From: Oxalicibacterium solurbis
GTDB taxonomy: Bacteria > Pseudomonadota > Gammaproteobacteria > Burkholderiales > Burkholderiaceae_D
Assembly (NCBI RefSeq): GCF_014635845.1
Contig: NZ_BMDP01000001.1
Location: 868,001 to 932,000, forward strand
Direction of reading: 5' to 3'
DNA: 64,000 nt
Every line of letters begins with the position of its first letter. Positions within the stretch are counted from its first letter, which is position 1. The notes beneath the pieces are model-generated. The model did no database searches. It was given only the letters and a program-made list of their open reading frames with translations, and was not told the DNA's origin. Below are positions 52,159 through 61,883 of this stretch, in pieces. The position numbers were made by a program, and so were the translations under genes.

Positions 52159-53532
52159 TTAATGGCCTTCCTGATTCTGATTGTGTTGACCGAGCAGATG
52201 CTGCACGACGCGTTCCATCTTCATGAAACGCGATCCCTTGACGAGCACTGTTGCCTGAGAATTGATTACAGCGTCCAGCGCCGCATCGAGTTGTTCGACG
52301 TCGCCGAAATGCGCACCCTGCACACCGAAGGCGTCGCTCGTATGACGTGCCAGTTCGCCCAGCGTCAACAGGCGATCGATGCCCTGCGTCTTCGCATAGG
52401 CGCCGACTTCTTCGTGATAGGCGCGACCGTCGTTGCCGACTTCGCCCATGTCGCCCAGCACGAGGATGCGCGGTGACGATGCGCCTGCCAGTACGTCGAT
52501 CGCTGCACGCACCGAATCCGGGTTGGCGTTGTAGGTGTCGTCGATGACTAGCGCACCGTTGGTCGCGGTCTTGCGTTGCAGCCGGCCGCTGACCGGCGCG
52601 AATGCCTGCAAGCCACGCACGATGGCTTCGGTCGCAATGCCGATCGCTTTCGTGCAGGCGATCGCCGCCAGTGCATTGCGTACGTTATGGATGCCGGCGG
52701 CCTGCAGTTCGATCGTGAATGCTTCATCACCGGCTCTCACCTGCAGCGTGCTGCCGAAAGCGGAAGCGCTATACGTGCAACGCACGTCGGCATCGTCGGA
52801 CAAACCAAACGTCAGCGTCTTGCAATGCGCCGCGTAATCGCGCCACAGCGACGTATACGTGTCGTTCGCCGGGAATACGGCAACGCCGCCGGCCGGCAGT
52901 GCGCGAAGCACGCTGCCGTTTTCCATCGCCACCGCTTCCACGCTGGCCATGAATTCCTGGTGTTCGCGCTGCGCGTTGTTGACGAGGCCAACCGTCGGCT
53001 GCGCGATGCGCGACAGCACGGCAATCTCGCCCGGATGGTTCATGCCAAGTTCGACGACGGCTGCCTTGCAATGTTCATCGAGACGCATCAGCGTCAGCGG
53101 CACACCAATGTCATTGTTGAAATTGCCGCGCGTGGCCAGATAGTTGTCCGCGCCGCATGCCGCCTCGAGAATAGCCGCGATCATTTCCTTGACCGTGGTC
53201 TTGCCGTTGCTGCCGGTCACGCCGATCAGCGGCAGATCGAAACGGTTGCGCCACCATTGCGCAATTTCGCCGAGCGCAACGCGCGTGTCCGGCACGATCA
53301 GCGCCGGCACCGCGAGATCGGCTGGCGCACGTTCGGCTATCACTGCGGCCACGCCGCGCGATGCCACTTGCGGCAGAAAATCGTGCGCATCGAAACGCTC
53401 GCCGCGCAAGGCGACGAACAGATTGCCGGAAACCACCGTGCGGCTGTCGGTCGACACGCCGTCGAAGGTGGCATCACCGTGCAACGTCGCGCCGCACACT
53501 GCGGCCTGCAGCAGGGACAGCGTCGCCTTCAT
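52159..53532 (-). CDS. murF: UDP-MurNAc-tripeptide--D-alanyl-D-alanine ligase
   Basis: A 457-residue Mur ligase adding D-Ala-D-Ala. [20 protein letters not shown] is the N-terminal UDP-binding strand; [14 protein letters not shown] is the P-loop; [12 protein letters not shown] and [11 protein letters not shown] are typical of MurF. Start overlaps the murE stop by 4 bases. The C-terminus ends in a short polar tail ([11 protein letters not shown]). Confidence 0.97.
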   Translation of the reverse strand: MKATLSLLQAAVCGATLHGDATFDGVSTDSRTVVSGNLFVALRGERFDAHDFLPQVASRGVAAVIAERAPADLAVPALIVPDTRVALGEIAQWWRNRFDLPLIGVTGSNGKTTVKEMIAAILEAACGADNYLATRGNFNNDIGVPLTLMRLDEHCKAAVVELGMNHPGEIAVLSRIAQPTVGLVNNAQREHQEFMASVEAVAMENGSVLRALPAGGVAVFPANDTYTSLWRDYAAHCKTLTFGLSDDADVRCTYSASAFGSTLQVRAGDEAFTIELQAAGIHNVRNALAAIACTKAIGIATEAIVRGLQAFAPVSGRLQRKTATNGALVIDDTYNANPDSVRAAIDVLAGASSPRILVLGDMGEVGNDGRAYHEEVGAYAKTQGIDRLLTLGELARHTSDAFGVQGAHFGDVEQLDAALDAVINSQATVLVKGSRFMKMERVVQHLLGQHNQNQEGH

Positions 53533-55058
53533 GAGCCGCCTCCCTGCATTGCGCGTGCCGACAGCGCCAGCGTCGCATGATCGGCATCGAGGAAAGGCTG
53601 TTTCCTGCCCTTGATTTCCTGGTATGCCTCGTGCCCCTTGCCCGCCAGCAGGATCACATCCTGCCTGCCTGCATTGCGGATCGCCGACAGGATGGCTGCC
53701 GCACGATCTTCGATGGTCTGCACACCACTTTTTGCGGTCGTCATGCCGGCGATGATCTGTTTGATGATGTCGGCCGGTTCCTCGCTGCGCGGGTTATCGG
53801 TCGTCAGGATGATGTGATCGGCCGCCATCGATGCCTTGCCCATTTGCGGACGCTTGCCCTGATCGCGATCGCCGCCGCAGCCGAACACGCACCACAACTT
53901 GCCGCCGCGCTCCGCCGCGACATTGCGCAAGGTCGACAATGCCTTCTCCAATGCATCGGGCGTGTGCGCATAATCGATGACAACCAGCGGCGCATCGTTG
54001 CCGCCCAGTTGCTGCATGCGACCCGACACCGCAGTCAGCGATTCGATGACGGCGATCGCGTCCTTCCATGCAATACCGTTCGCCATCAATACACCGACGA
54101 TGCCCAGCACATTGCTGACGTTGAAATCGCCGACCAGTTGCGTACGAATCTGCGCCGCACCGCCACATGTCGATTCCAGCTGAAACAGCGTGCCGTTCTG
54201 GCTGCTGCGCACGTCGGTCGCATGCAGCAGTGCAATGCCGTCCACGTTCCGTCCGACAAGGCTGTAGCCGGTGATCGCGACCGACGACGCGCGTTCTTGC
54301 AGGCGCTGCACCAGTCGCAGCCCCATCGGATCGTCGAGGTTGACGATCGCGTGGCGCAGTCCCGGCCAGTCGAACAGCATGGCCTTGGCTTCTTCGTAGG
54401 CCGCCATGTCGCCGTGGTAATCCAGATGATCGCGCGTGAAATTGGTGAACAGTGCCGTATCGACATGCATGCCGGACATGCGTCCTTGATGCAGGCCGAT
54501 CGACGAAGCCTCGATCGCCAGCGCGACAGCGCCGTTGCGATGCAGGTTCGCCAGTTCGCGCTGCAGCAGCACGGCATCCGGCGTCGTGTAGCCGGTCGCA
54601 TCGAACCTGCCGGCCCGGCCGTCGCGGAAGATGCCGATGCCCAGCGTGCCGATGACGGCGGTTGGCCGTCCCAGACGCGACAGTGCGTTGCCCAGCCATT
54701 GCGTGCAGGAAGTCTTGCCGTTGGTGCCGGTAACGGCAACCGTCAGCATCGCGCGATCCGGATGGCCGTACCACGCTGCAGCGATTTCGCCGGCATGCGC
54801 TTTCAAATTCTCGACCGCGTAATGCGGCACATCCCACTGGATATCGTCTGCACTGCCGCCGGCCTGATGCAATACGGCGCGTGCGCCGCGCGCGATCGCA
54901 TCGGAAATATAAGCACGTCCGTCGACCTCATCGCCCGGATATGCGACGAAGACGTCGCCACTGCGAATGGCGCGCGAATCCGACACCAGCGCAGCGTCCG
55001 GCGCATTGACACGCAGCCAGTCGAGAATCTTAGGGACGGTCATCGCCGCGGCGCTCAT
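53529..55058 (-). CDS. murE: UDP-MurNAc-dipeptide--meso-DAP ligase
   Basis: A 509-residue Mur ligase adding the third residue of the stem. The P-loop is VTGTNGKTSCTQWL. The amino-acid-specificity motif is DNPR (from Asp421, in TTDNPRSEEP), which in this family selects meso-diaminopimelate rather than lysine. The ATG at 55058 is preferred: AGGAGG lies 7 bases before it and its first base is shared with the ftsI stop (TGATG). A GTG one codon upstream is also possible. Confidence 0.97.
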   Translation of the reverse strand: MSAAAMTVPKILDWLRVNAPDAALVSDSRAIRSGDVFVAYPGDEVDGRAYISDAIARGARAVLHQAGGSADDIQWDVPHYAVENLKAHAGEIAAAWYGHPDRAMLTVAVTGTNGKTSCTQWLGNALSRLGRPTAVIGTLGIGIFRDGRAGRFDATGYTTPDAVLLQRELANLHRNGAVALAIEASSIGLHQGRMSGMHVDTALFTNFTRDHLDYHGDMAAYEEAKAMLFDWPGLRHAIVNLDDPMGLRLVQRLQERASSVAITGYSLVGRNVDGIALLHATDVRSSQNGTLFQLESTCGGAAQIRTQLVGDFNVSNVLGIVGVLMANGIAWKDAIAVIESLTAVSGRMQQLGGNDAPLVVIDYAHTPDALEKALSTLRNVAAERGGKLWCVFGCGGDRDQGKRPQMGKASMAADHIILTTDNPRSEEPADIIKQIIAGMTTAKSGVQTIEDRAAAILSAIRNAGRQDVILLAGKGHEAYQEIKGRKQPFLDADHATLALSARAMQGGGS

Positions 55059-56806
55059 CACAGTGCCTCCTGCAATGGCTGTTCCGGAATGACGACGTTG
55101 GTGATCGTCGAATCCGGCGGCACGTTCAGCGCGCGCAGCGCATTGGCCGTCACCGTCGAAAAGACCGGACCGGCAACCTGACCGCCGTAGTGCTTGCCGG
55201 CCATCGGTTCATCGATCATCACCGCGACGATGATGCGCGGATCGGAAACCGGTGCAAAGCCGACGAAGGACGCGACGTATTTCCGCACATACTTGCCATG
55301 TTCGATCTTGTAGGCGGTACCGGTCTTGCCTGCCACGCGGTAACCCGGTACCTGCGCCTGCGGCGCGGTGCCGTTAGGGCCGGCCGCCTGCTCCAGCATG
55401 TCGCGCATGATGCCGGCCGTCTTCTCGCTGATGATGCGCTGACCGATCGGCCGGTCGGTCGAACGCAGCAGCGTCAGCGGAATCAGATCGCCGCCGCGCG
55501 CGAAGATCGTGTAGGCATGCGCCATCTGCAGCAACGAAACGGAAATGCCGTGACCGTAGCTCATCGTCGCCTGCTCGATCGGACGCCACGATTTGTACGG
55601 ACGCACACGACCGGCAACGGCTCCCGGGAAGCCGACCTTCGGCTGTTGGCCGAAGCCGACTGACGTGAACATGTCCCACATGTCATGCGGCTGCATCTGC
55701 AACGCGATCTTGGCGGTACCGATATTGGAAGATTTCTCGATGATCTGGGCCACCGTCAACAACCCTTCCGCATGCGCATCGCCGATCGTCGCGGTGCCGA
55801 TCGTCATCTTGCCGGGCGCGGTCTGGATTGTCGTATTCGGCGTAATCACCTTATGATCCAGTGCCAGCGCAACCGTGAAAGGCTTCATCGTCGAGCCCGG
55901 CTCGTAGGTATCGGTCAACACACGGTTGCGTAATTGCGCGCCGGTCAGCACCGAGCGGTCGTTCGGGTTGTACGTCGGCATGTTTGCCAGCGCCAGCACT
56001 TCGCCAGTCTTGGCATCGAGCACGACGATGCCGCCGGCCTTGGCCTTGCTCTTCTCGACCGCTTCCTTCAACTGTGAAAAGGCGATGTACTGGATCTTGC
56101 TGTCGATCGACAGCGCCACATCCTTGCCGTCATGCGGTTCGCGCACCGCTTCGATATCCTCGACGATGCGGCCTAAACGATCCTTGATCACGCGGCGGCT
56201 GCCGGTCACGCCGGCCAGCGTCTTCTGCAGGGCCAGCTCCATGCCCTCCTGACCCTTGTCCTCGATATTGGTGAAGCCGACGATATGCGCCATCACCTCG
56301 CCTTCGGGGTAATAGCGTTTGTATTCCTTGCGCGTATCGATGCCGGCGATGCCGAGCTTGAGAATCTTGTCTACCGTATCGAGTTCTACCTGGCGCTTCA
56401 GGTAGACGAAGCTGCGATCCGAATCCAGCTTGCGGTACAGCTCGCGCTCGGACATGTCGAGCAGTTTCGCCAGCTGGCGCAGCTTGTCCTTCGGCGCTTC
56501 CAGCACGTCGTCGGGAATCGCCCAGACAGCGCGTACCGGGATCGACGATGCCAGCACCTGACCATTGCGATCGGTGAGCTTGCCGCGGATGGCCGGCAGT
56601 TCCAGCGTGCGGGCATAACGCGCCGCACCCTGCTTCTGCAGGAAATCGGTGGACATGCCCTGCAGCCACAACGCGCGCGCAGCCAGCGCGACGAAGGCGG
56701 CGAACATCAGGAACAGCACGACGCGCGAACGCCATGCCGGCAGCTTGGCTGCCAGCATCGGGTTCGAAGCGAAAGGCACACCTTTCGATGCCGCGCTGCG
56801 TGTCAT
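55058..56806 (-). CDS. ftsI: FtsI (PBP3), septal peptidoglycan transpeptidase
   Basis: A 582-residue class B penicillin-binding protein. A short cytoplasmic tail and one membrane helix (about 30-50) precede the pedestal domain (RGKLTDRNGQVLA) and the transpeptidase domain with Ser305 in STMK, SSN at 359-361 and KTGT at 494-497. It cross-links septal wall made by FtsW and is the target of many beta-lactams. It overlaps ftsL upstream by 4 bases and shares a base with murE. Confidence 0.98.
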   Translation of the reverse strand: MTRSAASKGVPFASNPMLAAKLPAWRSRVVLFLMFAAFVALAARALWLQGMSTDFLQKQGAARYARTLELPAIRGKLTDRNGQVLASSIPVRAVWAIPDDVLEAPKDKLRQLAKLLDMSERELYRKLDSDRSFVYLKRQVELDTVDKILKLGIAGIDTRKEYKRYYPEGEVMAHIVGFTNIEDKGQEGMELALQKTLAGVTGSRRVIKDRLGRIVEDIEAVREPHDGKDVALSIDSKIQYIAFSQLKEAVEKSKAKAGGIVVLDAKTGEVLALANMPTYNPNDRSVLTGAQLRNRVLTDTYEPGSTMKPFTVALALDHKVITPNTTIQTAPGKMTIGTATIGDAHAEGLLTVAQIIEKSSNIGTAKIALQMQPHDMWDMFTSVGFGQQPKVGFPGAVAGRVRPYKSWRPIEQATMSYGHGISVSLLQMAHAYTIFARGGDLIPLTLLRSTDRPIGQRIISEKTAGIMRDMLEQAAGPNGTAPQAQVPGYRVAGKTGTAYKIEHGKYVRKYVASFVGFAPVSDPRIIVAVMIDEPMAGKHYGGQVAGPVFSTVTANALRALNVPPDSTITNVVIPEQPLQEAL

Positions 56807-57071
56807 TTGCCTCCCATCGTCAGGTATTGCGTGACGGCCGGCGTGACCGGCACCATGTGCAGATCACGGCGCGCCGCCAGTTCGATGCGTGCGTGCTTGC
56901 CCAGCGTGGATTGATCCAGCTGCAGTTGCGCCCATTCGATGTCGAGCTGGCGCGCCTGCGATTGCGCGCGTTCGAGCGCGATGAATAGACTGCGCGCCTT
57001 GTACTGCGCATTGACCAGCGACAGTGCGCACAACACCAGCACGGTCGTCAGCACGAAGGCGATGCGGCCGC

Positions 57072-57075
<4 letters not shown>
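56803..57075 (-). CDS. ftsL: Cell division protein FtsL
   Basis: A 90-residue bitopic protein. A very short N-terminus, one membrane helix (about 4-21, [17 protein letters not shown]) and a periplasmic coiled coil ([23 protein letters not shown]) are visible, matching FtsL, which forms a complex with FtsB and FtsQ and activates FtsW-FtsI. Both ends overlap neighbours by 4 bases. It is short but unmistakable by position. Confidence 0.95.
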
Positions 57076-58049
<974 letters not shown>

Positions 58050-58056
58050 CACGGCG

Positions 58057-58485
58057 TCAGAAGGAAAAATCGTTCAATACGTCGGGTACGCCGGCAGCGA
58101 TCGCACTGGATTCGCTTTCGGCGAGTTTTTCGGCATCCCAAATCTCGAAATGACTGCCCATGCCCATCAGCATGACGTCACGCGTCAGGCCGCCTGCTGC
58201 GCGCAATTCAGGCGCAATCAGGATGCGGCCGGCGGTATCGAATTCGACATCCACGGCATTGCCGAGGAAGATGCGTTGCCAGGCGCGCGCGGAAATCGGC
58301 CACTTGGCGATTTCTTCGCGGCGGGTTTCCCACACGGAACGCGGGAAGAGAAGCAAACATCCGTCAGGATGCTTCGTCAGCGTGACGCGTCCCTCGCACT
58401 GCAGCTGCAATGCGTCGCGATGACGGGCGGGGATGGTCATCCGGCCCTTGGCATCGAGATTGAGAGAAGACGCGCCTTGAAACAC
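58057..58485 (-). CDS. mraZ: Transcriptional regulator MraZ
   Basis: A 142-residue regulator with two AbrB-like halves, each with a D-x-x-x-R motif (DAKGR at 11-15 and DTAGR in the second half). MraZ forms a ring that binds GTG-type repeats upstream of its own operon and represses it. The start is GTG at 58485 with an AAGGA site; it gives the family's N-terminus ([15 protein letters not shown]). In-frame ATGs upstream would add residues that cross the operator region. Four MraZ boxes precede it. Confidence 0.95.
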   Translation of the reverse strand: MFQGASSLNLDAKGRMTIPARHRDALQLQCEGRVTLTKHPDGCLLLFPRSVWETRREEIAKWPISARAWQRIFLGNAVDVEFDTAGRILIAPELRAAGGLTRDVMLMGMGSHFEIWDAEKLAESESSAIAAGVPDVLNDFSF

Positions 58486-58547
58486 CCTGTAATCCTTTTG
58501 TCGGTATGCGTTGCTGGTGACAGACATGCAATCCGCAGGAAAAAATC

Positions 58548-58582
58548 CCCACAAAACTACACTTTTTCACACTGTCGCCCAC
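58548..58582 (-). promoter_or_regulatory. MraZ operator: four GTG boxes at 10-bp spacing
   Basis: On the minus strand the pentamers GTGGG, GTGTG, GTGTA and GTGGG occur at 58578-58582, 58568-58572, 58558-58562 and 58548-58552, each separated by exactly 5 bases. This is the direct-repeat pattern known for MraZ operators. The first box overlaps the -10 element, so binding should block initiation of the dcw operon. Confidence 0.88.
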
Positions 58583-58609
58583 TTTAGAGGATGGCTTGAT
58601 ACCGGTCAA
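58581..58609 (-). promoter_or_regulatory. Sigma70 promoter of the dcw operon
   Basis: On the minus strand TTGACC (58604-58609) and TAAAGT (58581-58586) are separated by 17 bases. The -35 is near consensus, the -10 moderate. A start near 58574 would give an ~88-base leader before mraZ, containing the other MraZ boxes. Confidence 0.75.
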
Positions 58610-58722
58610 GAGAATTTCAGGGGTAAAAACAGGATTTTTTCCAATGAAGTCAAGGACTTAGCGCATTACGTTGACGCAACATCGCACACCAAATTCACAT
58701 AAGAATTAAGTACTTACAGGAG

Positions 58723-58765
58723 ACTGTAAAAGTGCAACATCAGCAAAACACATGTGTTTTACAGT
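58723..58765. repeat. Nested palindrome upstream of mraZ
   Basis: A perfect 16-bp palindrome AAAACACATGTGTTTT lies at 58745-58760. It is nested with a second inverted pair, ACTGTAAAA (58723-58731) and TTTTACAGT (58757-58765). It lies about 115 bases upstream of the dcw -35 element and 65 bases after the GST terminator. The form is like a dimeric regulator site. Confidence 0.7.
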
Positions 58766-58829
58766 AGTTTGCCCATCTTGCGCCGCACGACAAATGTGGA
58801 GAAAACGCGCGCCGCTTCGCGTTTTGCGC

Positions 58830-58864
58830 AAAAAAAGCGGGCGATGAAACATCGCCCGCTTTTC
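58830..58864 (-). terminator. Rho-independent terminator of the glutathione S-transferase gene
   Basis: On the minus strand AAAAGCGGGCGAT, loop GTTTC, ATCGCCCGCTTTTTTT: a 13-bp stem leading into seven T residues, about 40 bases after the stop. Confidence 0.93.
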
Positions 58865-58901
58865 GCTCCTGTCGCACACTGCGACAGTCACCCGAATCGA
58901 T

Positions 58902-59621
58902 TCAGGATGCTGCCGGAATCGTCAGACCTCTGACGACCGCAGGGCGCGCAAGGAACGCATCCAGTACGCGTTGCACTTCCGGAAAATCGTCGAAACCCAC
59001 GAGATCGCGCGCGCCATAAAAGCCAACCAGGTTGCGTACCCATGGGAAAACGGCGATGTCGGCAATGCCGTACTCCTTGCCCATGATCCAGTCACGTCCC
59101 GTCAAGCGCTGATTCAACACGCCAAGCAAGCGCCTGGATTCGGCGGCGTAGCGGTCACGCGGACGCTTGTCTTCATAGTCCTTGCCCGCGAATTTGTGGA
59201 AGAAACCCACCTGCCCGAAAATCGGGCCGATACCGCCCATCTGGAACATCACCCACTGCAACGTTTCGTAACGGCCTGCCGCATCCTTTGGCATGAACTT
59301 GCCGGTCTTTTCCGCGAGGTAAACAAGAATGGCGCCGGATTCGAACAAGGGAAGCGGCCTGCCGTCCGGCCCATTTGGATCGATGATGGCCGGGATTTTA
59401 TTGTTCGGATTCAGCGAGAGAAACTCCGGCGAGTTCTGATCGTTGCTGTCGAAACTCACCAGGTGCGCCTCGTACGGCAAGCCCGCCTCCTCCAGCATGA
59501 TCGATACCTTGACGCCGTTGGGAGTCGGCAGCGAATAGAGCTGTAGCCGCTCGGGATGTTGCACAGGCCATTTTTGCGTGATGGGGAAATCGGATAGTGA
59601 AACGCCTGGTTCAATTTTCAT
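58902..59621 (-). CDS. Glutathione S-transferase, YghU/YfcG-like
   Basis: A 239-residue protein with an N-terminal thioredoxin-like domain (LQLYSLPTPNGVKVSIMLEEAGLPYE; NNKIPAIIDPNG; LFESGAILVYLAEKTG) and a C-terminal helical domain (IADIAVFPWVRN). The TPNGVKV segment and ~25-residue N-terminal extension match the Nu-class YghU/YfcG enzymes, which have disulphide-reductase activity towards glutathione. The substrate is unknown. It is transcribed towards the dcw promoter but ends in its own terminator. Confidence 0.93.
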   Translation of the reverse strand: MKIEPGVSLSDFPITQKWPVQHPERLQLYSLPTPNGVKVSIMLEEAGLPYEAHLVSFDSNDQNSPEFLSLNPNNKIPAIIDPNGPDGRPLPLFESGAILVYLAEKTGKFMPKDAAGRYETLQWVMFQMGGIGPIFGQVGFFHKFAGKDYEDKRPRDRYAAESRRLLGVLNQRLTGRDWIMGKEYGIADIAVFPWVRNLVGFYGARDLVGFDDFPEVQRVLDAFLARPAVVRGLTIPAAS

Positions 59622-59804
59622 GACTAATCCTCTATGCGTAATTTGCTGATTGTCGCACCGTATCAGGCGACATCGAAATGGTCGAATGGATAGTCATCGA
59701 CCACGCAATGAAGCCAGGCTCGGAAATCAGTATGTGCAGAAGAGCGATAGACGAATTGCCACAGCACACATCGGGCGGAACGTGAAAGACCGGCGCGAGT
59801 GCGC

Positions 59805-60323
59805 TCAAGGATAGGGAAAATCGCTCGGCGAATGCGACGGCGGCCCGCATTTCGCATACGGGCTTTGCACGCGCTGGCAATAGCGATAGGCCTCGGGGCG
59901 CACCCAGCCGCGACTATGATGCCGGCCGTCACGACGCGTCACCATGAACGGCGCGAAGCATTCCTGGCTTTCGCGATAAGCGCGAATCAGCTCGGCGCAT
60001 TCTGCGTCGCCGTTATCCGGCGTCAATTCGGCGGCTTTGGATTTGGGTCTTGCAGAGACAGGTGGAGGAGGCGGTGGCGAAGCGCGCATTCGCTCTTCGA
60101 CCAGTTGCTTTTCGCGAGCCGCGCGCGCCAATGCTTCCTGCCGCTGGCTTTCGGAAATTTCGGAAGCGCTGGTGTCGATCTTCGTGGCTACATCGTGATA
60201 CCGCGTCGGCACGATATCGGACACATGCGTGCGACCGTTCTCGTCGACCCAGCGATACAGGTCGGCAGCGCCGGCAACGCTTCCCAGCGCGAGCAATCCC
60301 AGCAGCAGGAAAGAGCGTTTCAT
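59805..60323 (-). CDS. DUF4124 domain exported protein
   Basis: A 172-residue protein with a signal peptide (MKRSFLLLGLLALGSVAGA, cut before ADLY), a DUF4124 domain at the start of the mature part (DLYRWVDENGRTHVSDIVP), an Arg/Glu/Ala helical stretch with a run of six prolines (about 80-90), and a C-terminal part with four cysteines (AECAEL, QECFAP, YRYCQR, YAKCGP) that may pair. The function is unknown. The ATG at 60323 starts the signal peptide; an ATG 15 bases upstream is less likely. Confidence 0.83.
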   Translation of the reverse strand: MKRSFLLLGLLALGSVAGAADLYRWVDENGRTHVSDIVPTRYHDVATKIDTSASEISESQRQEALARAAREKQLVEERMRASPPPPPPVSARPKSKAAELTPDNGDAECAELIRAYRESQECFAPFMVTRRDGRHHSRGWVRPEAYRYCQRVQSPYAKCGPPSHSPSDFPYP

Positions 60324-60390
60324 CCGGTCGCCTCGCAACGGTTTGTCCTGCGCCAGTTATAGCACGAAGGCGCGACGGACGGCAGCCGCC

Positions 60391-60540
60391 TTATCGAATC
60401 GAACCGTGGCCGAACAGCCCGATCAGGCCGATGATGATCAGGTAAATCGCAACAATGTAATTGAGCAGGCGCGGCACGACGAGAATCAAAATGCCGGCGA
60501 TCAGCGACACCAGAGGGCCGATGGAAAGATAGAGGTTCAT
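60391..60540 (-). CDS. Small DUF3096 membrane protein
   Basis: A 49-residue protein, nearly all hydrophobic, with two membrane segments (about 4-22 and 26-43) joined by VPRLLN. It matches DUF3096, a family of tiny inner-membrane proteins of unknown role. The ribosome site is good (GGGAGGGAG upstream of the ATG). It lies between the DUF4124 gene (67 bases on) and the rnpB terminator, and should have its own promoter in 60541-60707. Confidence 0.82.
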   Translation of the reverse strand: MNLYLSIGPLVSLIAGILILVVPRLLNYIVAIYLIIIGLIGLFGHGSIR

Positions 60541-60707
60541 GGGGCATCTCCCTCCCCTGCATGCCCACTGACGATAGCGGAACAAATGCCACGGGGAACG
60601 GCAACAGCCTGCCGGAACGGATGGAATTTTTCTGTGCGTTACATCACATCGCACACATCCCGCCACACACGTCCCGCCCAGCAGCAATACGTCATTGCCG
60701 CCCGCAT

Positions 60708-60737
60708 GAAAAAACGGCGCGCAAGAATGCGCGCCGT
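60708..60737 (-). terminator. Rho-independent terminator of rnpB
   Basis: On the minus strand ACGGCGCGCA, loop TTCT, TGCGCGCCGT is followed by TTTTTTC. It starts about 10 bases beyond the RNase P RNA 3' end. Confidence 0.92.
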
Positions 60738-60746
60738 CCGAAAGAA

Positions 60747-61074
60747 AATGAAGCAGTCCGATAGGCCGGATTCTGTTACGGCAGGCGTCGCCGCCTGCTA
60801 TGACAACCATTCCTCTAGGCCGTGAATTACTCCACGGCTCAAGCTTCCTACCCGCACGCTCCGCGAGCCGCCTCAACGCGTGCCTATTTGGAATTGCTCC
60901 AGGTGGAGGTTACCGCGTTTCACCGTAACTTAATACGCTCGTCTCTGTGGCCCTGTTCCTCGCCTTATACCTTTCGGCTTTCGGCGGACGGCCGTTAGCC
61001 GTCACCCTGCTCTGTGGAGTCCGGACCTTCCTCCCGCCGCCGTAAGGCGGCCAGCGGTTGTCTTGTCCTGCTTC
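60747..61074 (-). ncRNA. rnpB: RNase P RNA, bacterial type A
   Basis: The catalytic RNA of RNase P, about 328 bases on the minus strand. Conserved blocks seen in order are GAGGAAGGTCCGGACTCC, ACAGAGCAGGGTGACGGCTA, GGTGAAACGCGGTAACCTCC, CAATTCCAAATAGGCA, GAGGAATGGTTGTC and ACAGAATCCGGCCTATCGG. The ends pair as P1: GAAGCAG at the 5' end with CTGCTTC at the 3' end. The 5' end fits the promoter at 61082-61110; the 3' end is estimated to within a few bases. Reading frames crossing this region are ignored. Confidence 0.97.
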
Positions 61075-61081
61075 AGCCGAC

Positions 61082-61110
61082 ATTGTAGTCTGCCGGCGGC
61101 ATGCTTGCAG
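61082..61110 (-). promoter_or_regulatory. Probable rnpB promoter
   Basis: On the minus strand a good -10 box TACAAT (61082-61087) ends 7 bases before the predicted rnpB 5' end. Seventeen bases upstream is CTGCAA (61105-61110), a weak -35. Confidence 0.6.
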
Positions 61111-61157
61111 TATCATGTGCCGGTCGATCGCGCATTTGCCCACAACCAGACCTATAA

Positions 61158-61883
61158 ATGAGCAAGCCGTTTCTTCCCTTTGCCTGGCCTCAACTGTTCG
61201 CAACGGCACTGCTGTTCGCGGCACAGGCCGCGTCCGCCCAGCAAAGCGTCGTGCCGGACACGCTGGACACAATTGCACAGCGCGTGGCGGCCTGCACCGT
61301 CTGCCATGGCAAGGAAGGACGCGCCGGCAGCGACGGCTACTATCCGCGCCTGGCCGGCAAGCCGGCGGGCTATCTCTACAACCAGCTCGTCAATTTCCGC
61401 GACGGCAAGCGCACCTATCCGGTCATGACGGCCATGCTGGACAATATGTCCGATGCCTATCTGCGCGAGATCGCGCAATACTTCGCCGACCAGCATCCGC
61501 CCTATCCGCCGCCGCAGCCGACACAGGCCACTGCAGCGGAACTGGAACGCGGCCGTCAGCTCGTACATGAAGGCGACAAGGCCAAAGGCATTCCGGCCTG
61601 CATCGCCTGCCACGGCACAAAACTGACCGGCACCGCGCCAGCGATTCCCGGACTGATCGGACTGCCGCGCGACTACCTGCTCGGCCAGATCGGCGCATGG
61701 AAAATCGGCACGCGCCATGCGGCCCAGCCCGATTGCATGGCGCAGATCGTGCAGAAAATGAGCAGCGCGGACATCAGCGCCGCCACCGCATGGCTGGCCG
61801 AACAGCATGTGCCGGCCGATGCGTCGCCTGCGCCTCGGCTCACCGCCAAACTGCCGCTCGAATGCGGCAAGCTGTCGCCATGA
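61158..61883 (+). CDS. Di-haem cytochrome c, c4-like
   Basis: A 241-residue periplasmic protein with a signal peptide (about 1-27, cut after AASA) and two haem-binding motifs: CTVCH (46-50) and CIACH (148-152). The two halves are repeats of a class I cytochrome domain, as in cytochrome c4-type carriers and cytochrome subunits of alcohol dehydrogenases. The stop overlaps the start of the next cytochrome (ATGA). It is divergent from rnpB across about 83 bases. Confidence 0.9.
   Translation: MSKPFLPFAWPQLFATALLFAAQAASAQQSVVPDTLDTIAQRVAACTVCHGKEGRAGSDGYYPRLAGKPAGYLYNQLVNFRDGKRTYPVMTAMLDNMSDAYLREIAQYFADQHPPYPPPQPTQATAAELERGRQLVHEGDKAKGIPACIACHGTKLTGTAPAIPGLIGLPRDYLLGQIGAWKIGTRHAAQPDCMAQIVQKMSSADISAATAWLAEQHVPADASPAPRLTAKLPLECGKLSP

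Larger units (their letters stand above)
58486..58901. other. Intergenic region upstream of mraZ
   Basis: This 416-base gap holds, from left to right, the mraZ leader, the MraZ boxes, the promoter, an AT-rich segment with a 16-bp palindrome (58745-58760), and the terminator of the glutathione S-transferase gene. A 61-codon frame on the minus strand (58706-58891) crosses the terminator and is not considered a gene. Confidence 0.75.

Noticed and set aside
58706-58891. 61-codon open frame upstream of mraZ on the minus strand
   Set aside because: It begins within the tail of the GST transcript, crosses its terminator and has no ribosome site or family match.
60910-61278. 122-codon frame on the minus strand
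   Set aside because: It crosses the RNase P RNA gene and the start of the di-haem cytochrome.
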